Assembly (NCBI GenBank): GCA_014240375.1
Contig: JAAZXB010000004.1
Coordinates: forward strand, 62,001-126,000
DNA length: 64,000 bases
Direction: 5' to 3'
DNA from: Planctomycetota bacterium
GTDB lineage: Bacteria > Planctomycetota > UBA8108 > UBA1146
Shown: positions 39,036-47,184 of the stretch, piece by piece
How the letters are laid out: each line of letters begins with the position of its first letter
How positions within the stretch are numbered: position 1 is the stretch's first letter
The notes under the pieces: generated by a model
Told to the model about the DNA's origin: nothing
Database searches by the model: none
Seen by the model: the letters and a program-made list of their open reading frames with translations, nothing else
Program-made: the position numbers and the translations under genes

Positions 39036-40466
39036 TCACTGCAGTTCTTCACGTGCCTCTCGAGCGATCCGCAGCGCTTCCACTGGTGTTACTTCCCCTC
39101 GATGAAGCCAGCGACACTGCAGACGCATCTGTTCGCTGAAGAAGTGCAACGCATCGACGACGGTCACTGCGCTGCTCTCCAGCGTCTTCCACTGCGGGTG
39201 CTCCTGCAGCGGATCGGCCATATCGATCAGCAGCTCGCCGTGAAACCGAGTCAGGTCCCACCGAGAATCGGGCTGAATTGTTGCTCTCGAGCCTGTCCTG
39301 TAGAAACGATCGCAGTGAATCAGTGCCGCAGCCTGGTCGACCGCCTCGAACCCTTGTCGCTGTTCGCGGCTTCCAGGACGCTGTTCGCGACCGGTACCGA
39401 TTCGGCTGACCTGATAACCGAGCCGGGTCAGTTCCACAGCCAGCATCTGTGAATCCTCCTCTAGTCCGACGATCACCACCGTTTCCTGCGGTGAAAGGTG
39501 CTGCTGCAGCAGATTTCGTACGGCAATGGTCTCGCAACTGGTACCGACCCACGACCGATCTGTTTGGCGAATCAAGGTGTCCCAACGGCTCCAACGGGAG
39601 GCCTCTTCATCGAACGGTCGGGCGACCTGCCGAGCCCATTCGTGGAAGGGAGCGCACACTGAAAGAGCATCCAGTTGAAGATTATCGGACTCCACGAGGA
39701 AGGAATCGGGCTGATCGGTGGAGAACTGGATCATCCGGGTCGGCGATCGGTTTCCTTCGAGCCAACGATTGTGCCAGCCGGGAGCCAGATGCTGCTCGAC
39801 ATCGGCTCCGATGACCGCCTGCAGTGGTCGTTGCGAGTCGCACTTGCGGAACCGATAGCGATCGACGATGGCACCGATCGAAGGCAAACCAGGAATCCCC
39901 GGATCGTCCGCTGGAACTCGCGCATATCCCCACGGTTGCTGAAGGTCCAGCGCCACCAGGCGATCGATCGGCGATTGATCTCCAGCACTGAAACAGACCA
40001 CCGGGAAGGGTGCATAGGCTGCCGCTTGCGCGAGAGCCCGTCGACGAGCCACCAGGTCCACTTCCGGCATGACGATCTTGGCTGCTACCGCTCCGGCTCG
40101 TTGCGCCTCTTCGATTTGGGACTGGACGGTGACCGCGGTGTCCGGAGTACGATGACAGCTATAGATCCACGGTAGATCGGCCGGCGCCGCGGCATCGGTC
40201 TGTCGATCGACATCGAGGGTGCCGCGCCAATCTCGACAGATCTGGTCCCTGCGGGCGGTTCTGGCGAGGTCTGCTCGTCCCCCACGATCGGTCACGATCA
40301 CCGATAAATTGGCAGGTGGAGCAGGAAGAGGAGCGTTCACCCCGATCAGGTCGAGCCTCAGTTCGATCCCGCCGATCAGACCAGGATGGGCTTTGAACCA
40401 TGCCTGGGCGGCTTCCTGCGTCTTGTCATCATGGATCACGATGTACCAACCACGAGCGATCGACAT
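39036..40466 (-). CDS. Fused type I 3-dehydroquinate dehydratase / shikimate-dehydrogenase-like protein
   Basis: A 476-aa two-domain protein of the shikimate pathway. The N-terminal half is type I dehydroquinase: GGIELRLDLI (substrate-binding E-x-R), YSCHRTPDT with the catalytic His, and AAKIVMPEVD with the Schiff-base Lys at about residue 130. The C-terminal half aligns with shikimate dehydrogenase (AVIGADVEQHLAPGWHNRW; VVIVGLEEDSQMLAVELTRL as the NAD(P) region). However, the usual SVTxPxK reads SVCAPFH near 268-274, ANTL reads WDTL, and GxNTD reads GTSCET near 310. The dehydrogenase active site is therefore altered. ATG 40466 has GAGGAG 6 bases upstream. Confidence 0.82.
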   Translation of the reverse strand: MSIARGWYIVIHDDKTQEAAQAWFKAHPGLIGGIELRLDLIGVNAPLPAPPANLSVIVTDRGGRADLARTARRDQICRDWRGTLDVDRQTDAAAPADLPWIYSCHRTPDTAVTVQSQIEEAQRAGAVAAKIVMPEVDLVARRRALAQAAAYAPFPVVCFSAGDQSPIDRLVALDLQQPWGYARVPADDPGIPGLPSIGAIVDRYRFRKCDSQRPLQAVIGADVEQHLAPGWHNRWLEGNRSPTRMIQFSTDQPDSFLVESDNLQLDALSVCAPFHEWARQVARPFDEEASRWSRWDTLIRQTDRSWVGTSCETIAVRNLLQQHLSPQETVVIVGLEEDSQMLAVELTRLGYQVSRIGTGREQRPGSREQRQGFEAVDQAAALIHCDRFYRTGSRATIQPDSRWDLTRFHGELLIDMADPLQEHPQWKTLESSAVTVVDALHFFSEQMRLQCRWLHRGEVTPVEALRIAREAREELQ

Positions 40467-40725
40467 CGAACTCCTCAAAAGCTGTGAGACAAGCACTGGA
40501 ACCGATCAACTGGGAGGGTATCATCAAAAGCGTTCGGAGGGCAGAAGGCCTCTTCGTGGCAAAGTCATTCCCTTTCTTCTCAGGATCATCCGCAGTTTCG
40601 GTATCCCCTTTTTCGGAACCGCATCCTGGACCACAGGGATTTCCGCACCATGTTGACCCGTTGTTTTCGAGTGATGGGGTCTGACGTCCTTGGATCGATC
40701 GCTCGGTTTTTCGAACTCAATCTCT

Positions 40726-40943
40726 CAGTTCAATTGGGATCTGTTCATGATCATCCCACTGAAATAGTATTGAACTGATAGACTCCAGAGCGCCAGGTAT
40801 TGGATCGGCCGGAATGCGGCCGTGAGGCCTCTCACAGGTAAGTTTCGATCCATTTCGATTTCAACCGATGAGCAACTGCTGAAGATCAGCAACTCAATAG
40901 ACACCAGGTTGGGGGAATCCCATAGCGGGACCGAACCCAACAG
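40726..40943 (+). promoter_or_regulatory. Structured leader of rho with three inverted repeats
   Basis: CAGTTCAAT (40726-40734) and ATTGAACTG (40769-40777) form a perfect 9-bp stem enclosing a second hairpin (TGGGAT/ATCCCA). GTGAG/CTCAC with a 4-base loop follows near 40829. GTTGGG and CCCAAC, enclosing TCCC/GGGA, lie about 20 bp before the start codon (40908-40943). Rho genes are often autoregulated through their leaders, which makes this a likely control region. The rest of the 40467-40963 gap is otherwise featureless. Confidence 0.45.
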
Positions 40944-40963
40944 TTTCATCTCAAGGAGAAGTA

Positions 40964-42301
40964 TTGAACCAGGGCAAATCGTCCTCGAATGCGGGTGGAT
41001 CCAGTCGCAGTCGCAGGAGTAGTCGCGGCGGTCGGACGCGTACAGGGTCAACTCAGGGTAAATCCGGTGGCAGCTCCGGTCGTGGAGGCGGTCGCCGCTC
41101 TGGCGGTCAGCAACGGGATCGTCGCCACGACTCGCGAAGTCAGGATCCGCACGCTCGCAGAAGTATGCCGGTCAGCGATGCTCCCCCACTGGCGGAGGGT
41201 ACCGTGGTGCGCGGCATCTTGGAGGTCGGAAACCAGGGATTCGGTTTCCTGCGATCGACCGAGAAGTCCTTTCGGATTCAGCAGGATGACATCCATGTCG
41301 GAAACAATCTGGTACAGAAGTACAGTCTCCACACCGGTCACTACATCGTCGGAACTGTCGGCGGCCGCTCACCCCGGGGTCGTGGACCCAGCCTCGCGCG
41401 CATCGAATCGGTCGACGGAGATGAACCTGAAGAAGTCAAGAATCGAACCTTCTTCAAGGAGATGACCAGCATCGATCCGACCGAACGATTCCTGCTCGGC
41501 AATAACGGTAACATCTCGATGCGTCTGGTCGATCTGATCGCTCCCATCGGCAAGGGACAGAGAGCCCTGATCGTGGCTCCTCCTCGAACCGGAAAAACGG
41601 TACTGCTGCAACAGATGGCCAAGTCGATCACCGAAGTTCACCCCGATTCGATGGTTCTGGCGCTACTGGTCGATGAACGACCGGAAGAAGTCACCGACTG
41701 GAAACGAACGGTCAAGGCAGAGGTCTACGCCTCTTCCAGTGATGAATCATCCAAGACCCATGTACGTGTCTCGGAGATGGCACTGCAACGTTGCCATCGA
41801 TTGCTGGAGGCGAAATGCGACGTGGTGCTGCTGCTCGATTCACTGACTCGCCTGGGACGAGCTTATAACCTGGAGACGGCACACAGCGGTCGTACTCTCT
41901 CTGGTGGAGTCGATGCGAAGACGCTGGAGAAGCCCAAGGCCATCTTCGGTGCCGCTCGAAATGTCGAGGGTGGTGGAAGTTTGACGATCATCGCTACCGC
42001 ATTGATCGAGACGGGCAGTCGCATGGACGAGGTGATCTTCGAGGAGTTCAAGGGAACCGGAAACATGGAATTGGTTCTGTCTCGCAAACTGGCCGACCAA
42101 CGGGTATTCCCCGCCATCGACGTCACATTGTCCGGCACCCGCAAGGAAGAGAAACTCTACAGTCCTGAAGAGATCGAGCAGATCTGGAAGTTGAGAAGAG
42201 TTCTGACCAGCGTCAATCCCATCGAGGGAATGGAATTGCTCAGTCAGAGAGTCGGTTCCTTCGGTGACAACGAGGAGTTCCTGACCTCACTGGGAAGTTG
42301 A
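40964..42301 (+). CDS. rho: Transcription termination factor Rho
   Basis: A hexameric RNA-dependent ATPase that ends transcription. At 445 aa it carries a disordered N terminus rich in Ser, Arg and Gly (about residues 1-65), in place of the helical Rho_N domain of E. coli Rho. The RNA-binding cold-shock-like domain follows ([25 protein letters not shown]), then the ATPase: Walker [13 protein letters not shown] (about 205), [29 protein letters not shown] and the Q/R-loop regions. The start is TTG with AGGAGA 5 bases upstream. The 3' end overlaps the PHP gene tail-to-tail by 15 bp. Confidence 0.95.
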   Translation: MNQGKSSSNAGGSSRSRRSSRGGRTRTGSTQGKSGGSSGRGGGRRSGGQQRDRRHDSRSQDPHARRSMPVSDAPPLAEGTVVRGILEVGNQGFGFLRSTEKSFRIQQDDIHVGNNLVQKYSLHTGHYIVGTVGGRSPRGRGPSLARIESVDGDEPEEVKNRTFFKEMTSIDPTERFLLGNNGNISMRLVDLIAPIGKGQRALIVAPPRTGKTVLLQQMAKSITEVHPDSMVLALLVDERPEEVTDWKRTVKAEVYASSSDESSKTHVRVSEMALQRCHRLLEAKCDVVLLLDSLTRLGRAYNLETAHSGRTLSGGVDAKTLEKPKAIFGAARNVEGGGSLTIIATALIETGSRMDEVIFEEFKGTGNMELVLSRKLADQRVFPAIDVTLSGTRKEEKLYSPEEIEQIWKLRRVLTSVNPIEGMELLSQRVGSFGDNEEFLTSLGS

Positions 42302-43105
42302 CCCGGTAGAGCAGCCGATCAATCGCTCATCGATCAACGATTCCTCGACTCCATAACTCCCGACCCGGGCGCGCAGCGTCTCGAAGTGAAGATCTGAACC
42401 TCCACAAGCTCCCAGTTGATGCTGCTCCATGAACAGACGTGCGGCGGCTCGACCTTTGGGCCCGAGGTTTCGAGAAAGACACTCGACCCCATCGAGTCCT
42501 GCTTCGACCAACGACCTGCCCACCTGTTTCAGATGAACCGCAGCGGGGTGGGCCCAGAAGACCAGTCCTGAGAATCGATGGACCTGTTCTATGGCATCGG
42601 ATCCAGCCAGAGCAGGACGGGCAAATCGATCTCCCCCGAGCCAGCGCTTGTAAAGTGGCCTGGTGGTTGCAGCGAGTCCCCCACGCACCAACGCTCTCGC
42701 CACGTGAGAGCGACAAGGTACACCGCCTTGCAACTCTTCCTCGAGATCCACCATCCGCAAGGGAATGCCGGAGTCGCGAAGATTCATCACACCTGCCATC
42801 ACTCGTTGGCGTCGATCGTCTTCGAGTTGCTGAACCCAATCGATGAGAGGTGTGGTCAACCCCTCGGGGAAATAGGCCAGAAGGTGCAAGTCGTGAGGAC
42901 CGACACGACAGGTCATCTCGAGTCCGGGTAGGATTCGTAACGATGGAGGAACGTCGAGCTGGTGATAAGCGGACAGGGTGTCGTGATCGCAGATGGAGAT
43001 GCACGAGAGAGTTCCGGTGGCTCTGTCCACCACTTCGGCCGGAGTCAGTCCCCCATCGCTGCAGCGGGTGTGAAGATGCAGGTCGACTCGATGGGGTTGG
43101 TTCAA
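42287..43105 (-). CDS. PHP-domain phosphoesterase (RNase AM / YciV-like)
   Basis: A metal-dependent phosphoesterase of 272 aa. The PHP motifs are HRVDLHLHTRCSDGGLTPAE, ISICDHDTLSAY, LPGLEMTC, WAHPAA and CGGSDLHF. The family includes 3',5'-nucleotide bisphosphate phosphatase and the RNA 5'-end maturase RNase AM. The start is a TTG at 43105 whose TTGA overlaps the gltX stop; the frame is open further upstream only as antisense of gltX. It is the last gene of the ribE-gltX-PHP operon. Confidence 0.85.
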   Translation of the reverse strand: MNQPHRVDLHLHTRCSDGGLTPAEVVDRATGTLSCISICDHDTLSAYHQLDVPPSLRILPGLEMTCRVGPHDLHLLAYFPEGLTTPLIDWVQQLEDDRRQRVMAGVMNLRDSGIPLRMVDLEEELQGGVPCRSHVARALVRGGLAATTRPLYKRWLGGDRFARPALAGSDAIEQVHRFSGLVFWAHPAAVHLKQVGRSLVEAGLDGVECLSRNLGPKGRAAARLFMEQHQLGACGGSDLHFETLRARVGSYGVEESLIDERLIGCSTGSTSQ

Positions 43106-44559
43106 GGAGTGGTCACCAGGATCTCCAGAGCACGCTGGATCCTCTCGATCGCTCGATCCTTGCCCAGCACAACGATCACCTCGATGAGACCGGGTGAATC
43201 CTGCCGAGAGGTCAAAGCCCAGCGTAGAGGCATGAACAACTGGGGCTTCTTCAACGAGTGCTGGTCGAGGAGTTGTTCGAGAGCCGCCTCGATGGCGGCG
43301 GGTTCGAATGGAGAAATCTCTCCAAACAACTCTCTTGCACCCTCGAGGGCGCAAAGAGAAGTCTCCCGGGTGCCCTTCTTGGGGATCAGTTGTTCGCAAG
43401 TCGGAGCGATGGGGTCTGCGAAGTACCAGTCGGTTCGGTCCCTGAATTCAGCCAGTCGCACCATTCTTTCGGTGACCAGCGGCAAGATCGTTGCCGCATC
43501 TTCTGGCGACACCGATGGAGGGAGGAATCCTTCATCCGCGAGGCGTTGCAACAATACCTGCGGTTCCATCCTGCGGATGTGCATTCCGTTGATCCAGTCC
43601 AGTTTCACCAGATCGAAGACGGGAGCCCCGGTAGAGATCTTTTCGATGTTGAACTCTTGCTGGAAACGATCGAGGTCAAAGACTTCCTCTTCATCGGGGG
43701 GCGACCACCCCATCAATGCGAGGAAATTGAGAATCGCCTCCTTCAGGTAACCCTGTTCACGAAACCAGTCGAGACTGACCGGATTTTTGCGTTTTGAGAT
43801 CTTCGAATGATCGGCATTTCTCAGCAGCGGCACATGAAAAAACCTGGGTAATGGGTGGTCCAGAGCCTGGTAGATCAACACGTGCTTGGGAGTCGAGATC
43901 AGCCACTCCTCCGCTCGAACCACGTGAGTGATACCGAATTCGATATCATCGACCACATTGGCCAGGTGGTAGGTGGGGAATCCATCGGACTTGATCAGCA
44001 CCTGATCATCGATCTCCGAGTTGGCGACTCGAATCTCTCCACGAATCTGATCGACGAAGGAGGTCTCCCCCTCCGCCGGGACTCGCAAGCGGATGACATG
44101 GGGTTGATCTTGGGCCGCTCTCTGGTGGGACTCCAACCGATCCAGATCTCGACAGGTTCCGGGATAGCCCAGTCTCATCTTGTCTTGCTTTTGCTTTTCC
44201 CTCGCCTTGGCAAGAGTATCTGCGCTGCAAAAGCAACGGTAGGCACTGCCACTCTCCAGCAGGTGGTCGACCTTTTGCTGATAGATGGCGTTGCGCTCAC
44301 TCTGGCGATAGGGAGCACAGGGGCCACCGATGTCAGGTCCTTCATCCCAGTCGAGACCGAGCCAGCGCAAGGCATCGAAGATCTTCTGCTCGCTACTGGC
44401 CTGATAGCGGGTGCGATCGGTGTCATCGATGCGCAGCAGGAACTGGCCTCCGGTCTGACGAGCCAGAGTGCGATTGAACAGTGCCACGTAAGCGGTTCCC
44501 ACATGGGGATCTCCGGTGGGGCTAGGAGCAATGCGTGCTCTGACGGAGCCATCGGTCAT
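43102..44559 (-). CDS. gltX: Glutamate--tRNA ligase
   Basis: A class I aminoacyl-tRNA synthetase of 485 aa charging tRNA(Glu). The HIGH motif appears as PSPTGDPHVGT near residue 13. The catalytic region has RIDDTDRTRY, and the KMSKS equivalent is HSKISKRKNP near residue 255. The C-terminal helical anticodon-binding half (LPLVTERMVRLAEFRD onward) is full length. Whether it also charges tRNA(Gln) cannot be told here. Its start overlaps the ribE stop by 4 bp and its stop overlaps the PHP start. Confidence 0.95.
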   Translation of the reverse strand: MTDGSVRARIAPSPTGDPHVGTAYVALFNRTLARQTGGQFLLRIDDTDRTRYQASSEQKIFDALRWLGLDWDEGPDIGGPCAPYRQSERNAIYQQKVDHLLESGSAYRCFCSADTLAKAREKQKQDKMRLGYPGTCRDLDRLESHQRAAQDQPHVIRLRVPAEGETSFVDQIRGEIRVANSEIDDQVLIKSDGFPTYHLANVVDDIEFGITHVVRAEEWLISTPKHVLIYQALDHPLPRFFHVPLLRNADHSKISKRKNPVSLDWFREQGYLKEAILNFLALMGWSPPDEEEVFDLDRFQQEFNIEKISTGAPVFDLVKLDWINGMHIRRMEPQVLLQRLADEGFLPPSVSPEDAATILPLVTERMVRLAEFRDRTDWYFADPIAPTCEQLIPKKGTRETSLCALEGARELFGEISPFEPAAIEAALEQLLDQHSLKKPQLFMPLRWALTSRQDSPGLIEVIVVLGKDRAIERIQRALEILVTTP

Positions 44560-45182
44560 GAGGATTCCCCCTGTCGATCACGGTGCAATTCATCGACCCA
44601 GCGGCCGAAATGGTCCATCTCGAGGTTGACCACATCCCCCACAACACGTTGGCCGAGGGAGGTGACTGCGAGAGTATGAGGGATCAACGCCACCAGGAAG
44701 GAGTCGTCGCTACTACTGGCGACTGTCAAACTGACCCCATCGACGGTCACGGAACCCTTCTCGACGGTACGAAAGCGCGAAGATCGATCGTGTTCGATCA
44801 CCCAGCAGATCTCCCCAGCCGATGGGATGGAACGGATGGTACCCAGGGTGTCGATATGACCGGTGACATAATGGCCTCCCAGTCGATCCCCCACCTTCAA
44901 GGCTCGCTCCAGATTGACGATGGAATCGACCCCTCTGCTACCGAGCACGGTGCGCCGCAGAGTCTCCTCCACGACGTCGAACTGGAGTTCCTCGGCAGCC
45001 GGTAACAGGGTCAGGCAAGCCCCGTCGACACTGATACTCTCCCCGGCGACCAGATCCCCCCACGGTGTCAGGTCGCCACTGGTGGAGGTTTCCGGGCGGG
45101 AACTGACCGTCAACCGCCGTCCCTGTGGGGTGGTGGTCAATTTGAGAATTTTGGAGCTGCGCTCGACGATTCCAGTAAACAC
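44556..45182 (-). CDS. ribE: Riboflavin synthase, alpha subunit
   Basis: Dismutates two 6,7-dimethyl-8-ribityllumazine molecules to riboflavin. The start is a GTG at 45182, giving the family's MFTGIVE N terminus, with AGGAGGG upstream. Two lumazine-binding repeats are seen: GESISVDGACLTLL with KVGDRLGGHYVTGHIDTLG, and KGSVTVDGVSLTVASS. The 208-aa length is normal. The other riboflavin genes are not adjacent; instead it leads an operon with gltX. Confidence 0.94.
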   Translation of the reverse strand: MFTGIVERSSKILKLTTTPQGRRLTVSSRPETSTSGDLTPWGDLVAGESISVDGACLTLLPAAEELQFDVVEETLRRTVLGSRGVDSIVNLERALKVGDRLGGHYVTGHIDTLGTIRSIPSAGEICWVIEHDRSSRFRTVEKGSVTVDGVSLTVASSSDDSFLVALIPHTLAVTSLGQRVVGDVVNLEMDHFGRWVDELHRDRQGESS

Positions 45183-45303
45183 GGAGACCCTCCTGCCTCG
45201 CGGGAATGCTACGGCAGAGGGGGGCCGTTTGCCACCGATCTGGAGCACCCGAGGAGCCCGGTTGGGTCGACTCAAATCTGCTTGGAAGCTGTCTCAGGGG
45301 AAC

Positions 45304-45401
45304 TTGACCCCCCGGAAAGAGACCGATATCATGTGCCACTTGGAATCCAATCGGTCGCTCACTTGCGATGGAACCGAAGTCAGTGGAATGTCAGTGGAAT
45401 G
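45304..45401 (+). promoter_or_regulatory. Putative promoter and 11-bp tandem repeat upstream of the membrane-protein pair
   Basis: TTGACC (about 45304) and TATCAT (about 45328), spaced 18 bases, form a plausible sigma-70 promoter reading toward the gene at 45635. Downstream, GTCAGTGGAAT occurs twice in direct tandem (45379-45400), followed by a partial third copy. A short open frame (45331-45579) has no good ribosome site and is not called as a gene. Nothing else is seen in 45183-45634. Confidence 0.35.
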
Positions 45402-45634
45402 TCAGCGGCAGGTTCTGTGGATCGCTTCCTCTCTCCCGGAGGAGGTTCAAGTGGAGAACGGTTTGAGGTCCGGAGTCAGAACTGAAATCAGATCTGCCAG
45501 CTGTGGAAGAGTCACGGTGATGAATACCGGGACTGTTCGTCAAATTAATGGAATACTCGAATCGGTTGTCGAGCGGTGATCTGAAAATCATCGTAAGCCT
45601 CGGGGAGACGGGCTAGCAATCGAGGAGATGTGTT

Positions 45635-46573
45635 ATGGGAGGCGGTATCCCCGCCGATCCAGCGGTGATTTCGGAACAGTTCCGAGACTCCAAGGATCAT
45701 CCCGAACGGAAGGAACTGGAGATGAGTGGGCTCGCCAAGTTTTTCGTGGTGATCAATCTTATCCTTGCGCTCTTTTTCTTCGCTGTCAGTGCAACCTTGT
45801 TCCAGTCCCAGAAGGACTGGAAAGGTGCCGCCGAGAATGCCCAACAGGCACATGAAGAGACTCTCAGCAAGGCCAAGACGATGAAGAGTTCGTTGCAGGG
45901 GGAAATCGATAGCAAGAGTCGCGATAACGTCTCGCTGAAGAGTGAAGCCGAGCAACTCGGTACCAAGGTGACTGCTCTTCAGAACGACAATGGTGATCTT
46001 CGCAAGGATACTGCGAGGCTCGAGACCAAAATCGACGATCTGGATTCTCGGATCGCTCAGAAGGATGATCACATCCAGGACAAGGATTCCAATATCGCTC
46101 GCCTCGAGGAAGAGATCACTCGCCTCAGCAGTGAAATCGACTCCGCAGGAGAAGCGAAGAAGCTGGCGGAGCGTCTGCGCAACCGTGCTCTGCTCGACAA
46201 GGAACAATTGGCTCAGCAGACGGAAGCTCTCAACAAGGAGTTGACCGCTCTCAAGCAAGATTACGATGATCAACAGCTGCTGATCTCGCGGATTGTCGAC
46301 TCCGGTGTCCGCCTTCCCGATATTGGAGTGACCACAGCGCCTCCGATCGACGGAATGGTGGTCGGAGTTCAGGAAGGTGTCGTGGTCCTCTCGGTCGGTA
46401 AGGACGATAACGTCGAGATCGGCTATGAGTTCACCATTTACGATGGCGATCGCTTTATTGGCAAGGTCCAGGTCACCAAGGTTCTTGACGACATGTCCGG
46501 TTGCACCATCCTGTTCCAGGAGGGCTCCGGCATTCGTGAGGGACACAAGGCCTCGACACGTCTGTCCGGTTAG
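45635..46573 (+). CDS. Membrane-anchored coiled-coil protein of unknown function
   Basis: A 312-aa protein with one membrane helix (KFFVVINLILALFFFAVSAT) near residues 33-53, a long coiled coil (about 70-210, rich in heptad-like E/K/L/D) and a compact C-terminal beta-rich domain (VVGVQEGVVVLSVGKDDNVE; GYEFTIYDGDRFIGKVQVTK). The ATG at 45635 has AGGAG 7 bases upstream; an internal ATG at 45722 (MSGLAKFF) with AAGGA is the alternative. The plan (TM, coiled coil, beta domain) is like MreC, but MreC proper lies downstream. It precedes a second small membrane protein by 12 bp, and both are upstream of mreB. Confidence 0.75.
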   Translation: MGGGIPADPAVISEQFRDSKDHPERKELEMSGLAKFFVVINLILALFFFAVSATLFQSQKDWKGAAENAQQAHEETLSKAKTMKSSLQGEIDSKSRDNVSLKSEAEQLGTKVTALQNDNGDLRKDTARLETKIDDLDSRIAQKDDHIQDKDSNIARLEEEITRLSSEIDSAGEAKKLAERLRNRALLDKEQLAQQTEALNKELTALKQDYDDQQLLISRIVDSGVRLPDIGVTTAPPIDGMVVGVQEGVVVLSVGKDDNVEIGYEFTIYDGDRFIGKVQVTKVLDDMSGCTILFQEGSGIREGHKASTRLSG

Positions 46574-46585
46574 GAGGGGGCTCAC

Positions 46586-46828
46586 ATGTATGATCAACCG
46601 ATCGTAGAACGCAAGGATTCAAGCCCTATGGCGACCAGTTTGCTGGCCATTTCGGTGGTATGCCTGATCCTGGCTTCGACACTGCTGGGGATGCGCTTGC
46701 GGGAGTTGACGATTCCAGGCAAGACTCCCACCACCAGTGCGAAATCGTGGGAGAATTCAGCACTGAAGAACACCACCAGGAAGGCCGACACCCTGTTCGC
46801 GGGAGTTGAACTGCCGGATGAAGGGTAA
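46586..46828 (+). CDS. Small single-pass membrane protein
   Basis: An 80-aa protein with one membrane helix (SLLAISVVCLILASTLLGMR, about 18-37) and a polar C-terminal tail. The ribosome site AGGAGGGGG is strong. It follows the coiled-coil membrane protein by 12 bp and is closed by the terminator at 46878-46912, so the two form a bicistronic unit. The function is unknown. Confidence 0.7.
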   Translation: MYDQPIVERKDSSPMATSLLAISVVCLILASTLLGMRLRELTIPGKTPTTSAKSWENSALKNTTRKADTLFAGVELPDEG

Positions 46829-46846
46829 TCGACCGAGCGAGCGACG

Positions 46847-46874
46847 TTGATACCTGCGAATTGATACCTGCGAA
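46847..46874 (+). repeat. 14-bp direct tandem repeat
   Basis: TTGATACCTGCGAA occurs twice back to back (46847-46860, 46861-46874) and runs straight into the terminator stem. It probably arose by local slippage. Confidence 0.7.
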
Positions 46875-46877
46875 TTG

Positions 46878-46912
46878 AGGCCTGCTTCCCCGACGGGAAG
46901 CAGGCCTTTTTT
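46878..46912 (+). terminator. Rho-independent terminator after the two-gene membrane operon
   Basis: A 13-bp stem starting AGGCCTGCTTCCC, with a 4-base loop, is followed by a run of six T. It is one of the clearest intrinsic terminators in the window and separates the two membrane-protein genes from the mreB operon. Confidence 0.93.
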
Positions 46913-47027
46913 CATTGCCGGGTGAACTTCGGTTTTTCGAAACGGGTCAGGGTTCTTTTCAGTCTCCCCTCGCCTCTCGGAGAAACCCTGCGTAGAATGA
47001 GCCATGGATCGGCGAGGAACTCTTGCT

Positions 47028-47046
47028 CCACGGTGCAATACCGTGG
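47028..47046 (+). promoter_or_regulatory. Hairpin in the mreB upstream region
   Basis: CCACGGT and ACCGTGG form a perfect 7-bp stem with a 5-base loop, about 140 bp before the mreB start. No T-run follows. It may lie in the mreB leader; no clear promoter was found in 46913-47184. Confidence 0.35.
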
Positions 47047-47184
47047 TTGGATCGCCCGAAAGGCGCTTCTGCACTTCGCAAGAGATCAATCAAGCTGGAG
47101 GACCTCGGTCTTCAAGGGGAATCGTTTCCGGAGATTAGGTGAGATCGTTCACTTCACTGCGGAGACGGGTGAGGAGTATAACTC

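Noticed and set aside
43106-43399. Upstream extension of the PHP frame
   Set aside because: It is out-of-frame sequence within gltX; the TTGA overlap start at 43105 gives the correct PHP N terminus.
44914-45579. 221-codon plus-strand open frame across ribE and the gap after it
   Set aside because: Its first part is antisense to ribE, and the remaining 82 codons have no ribosome site or recognisable features.
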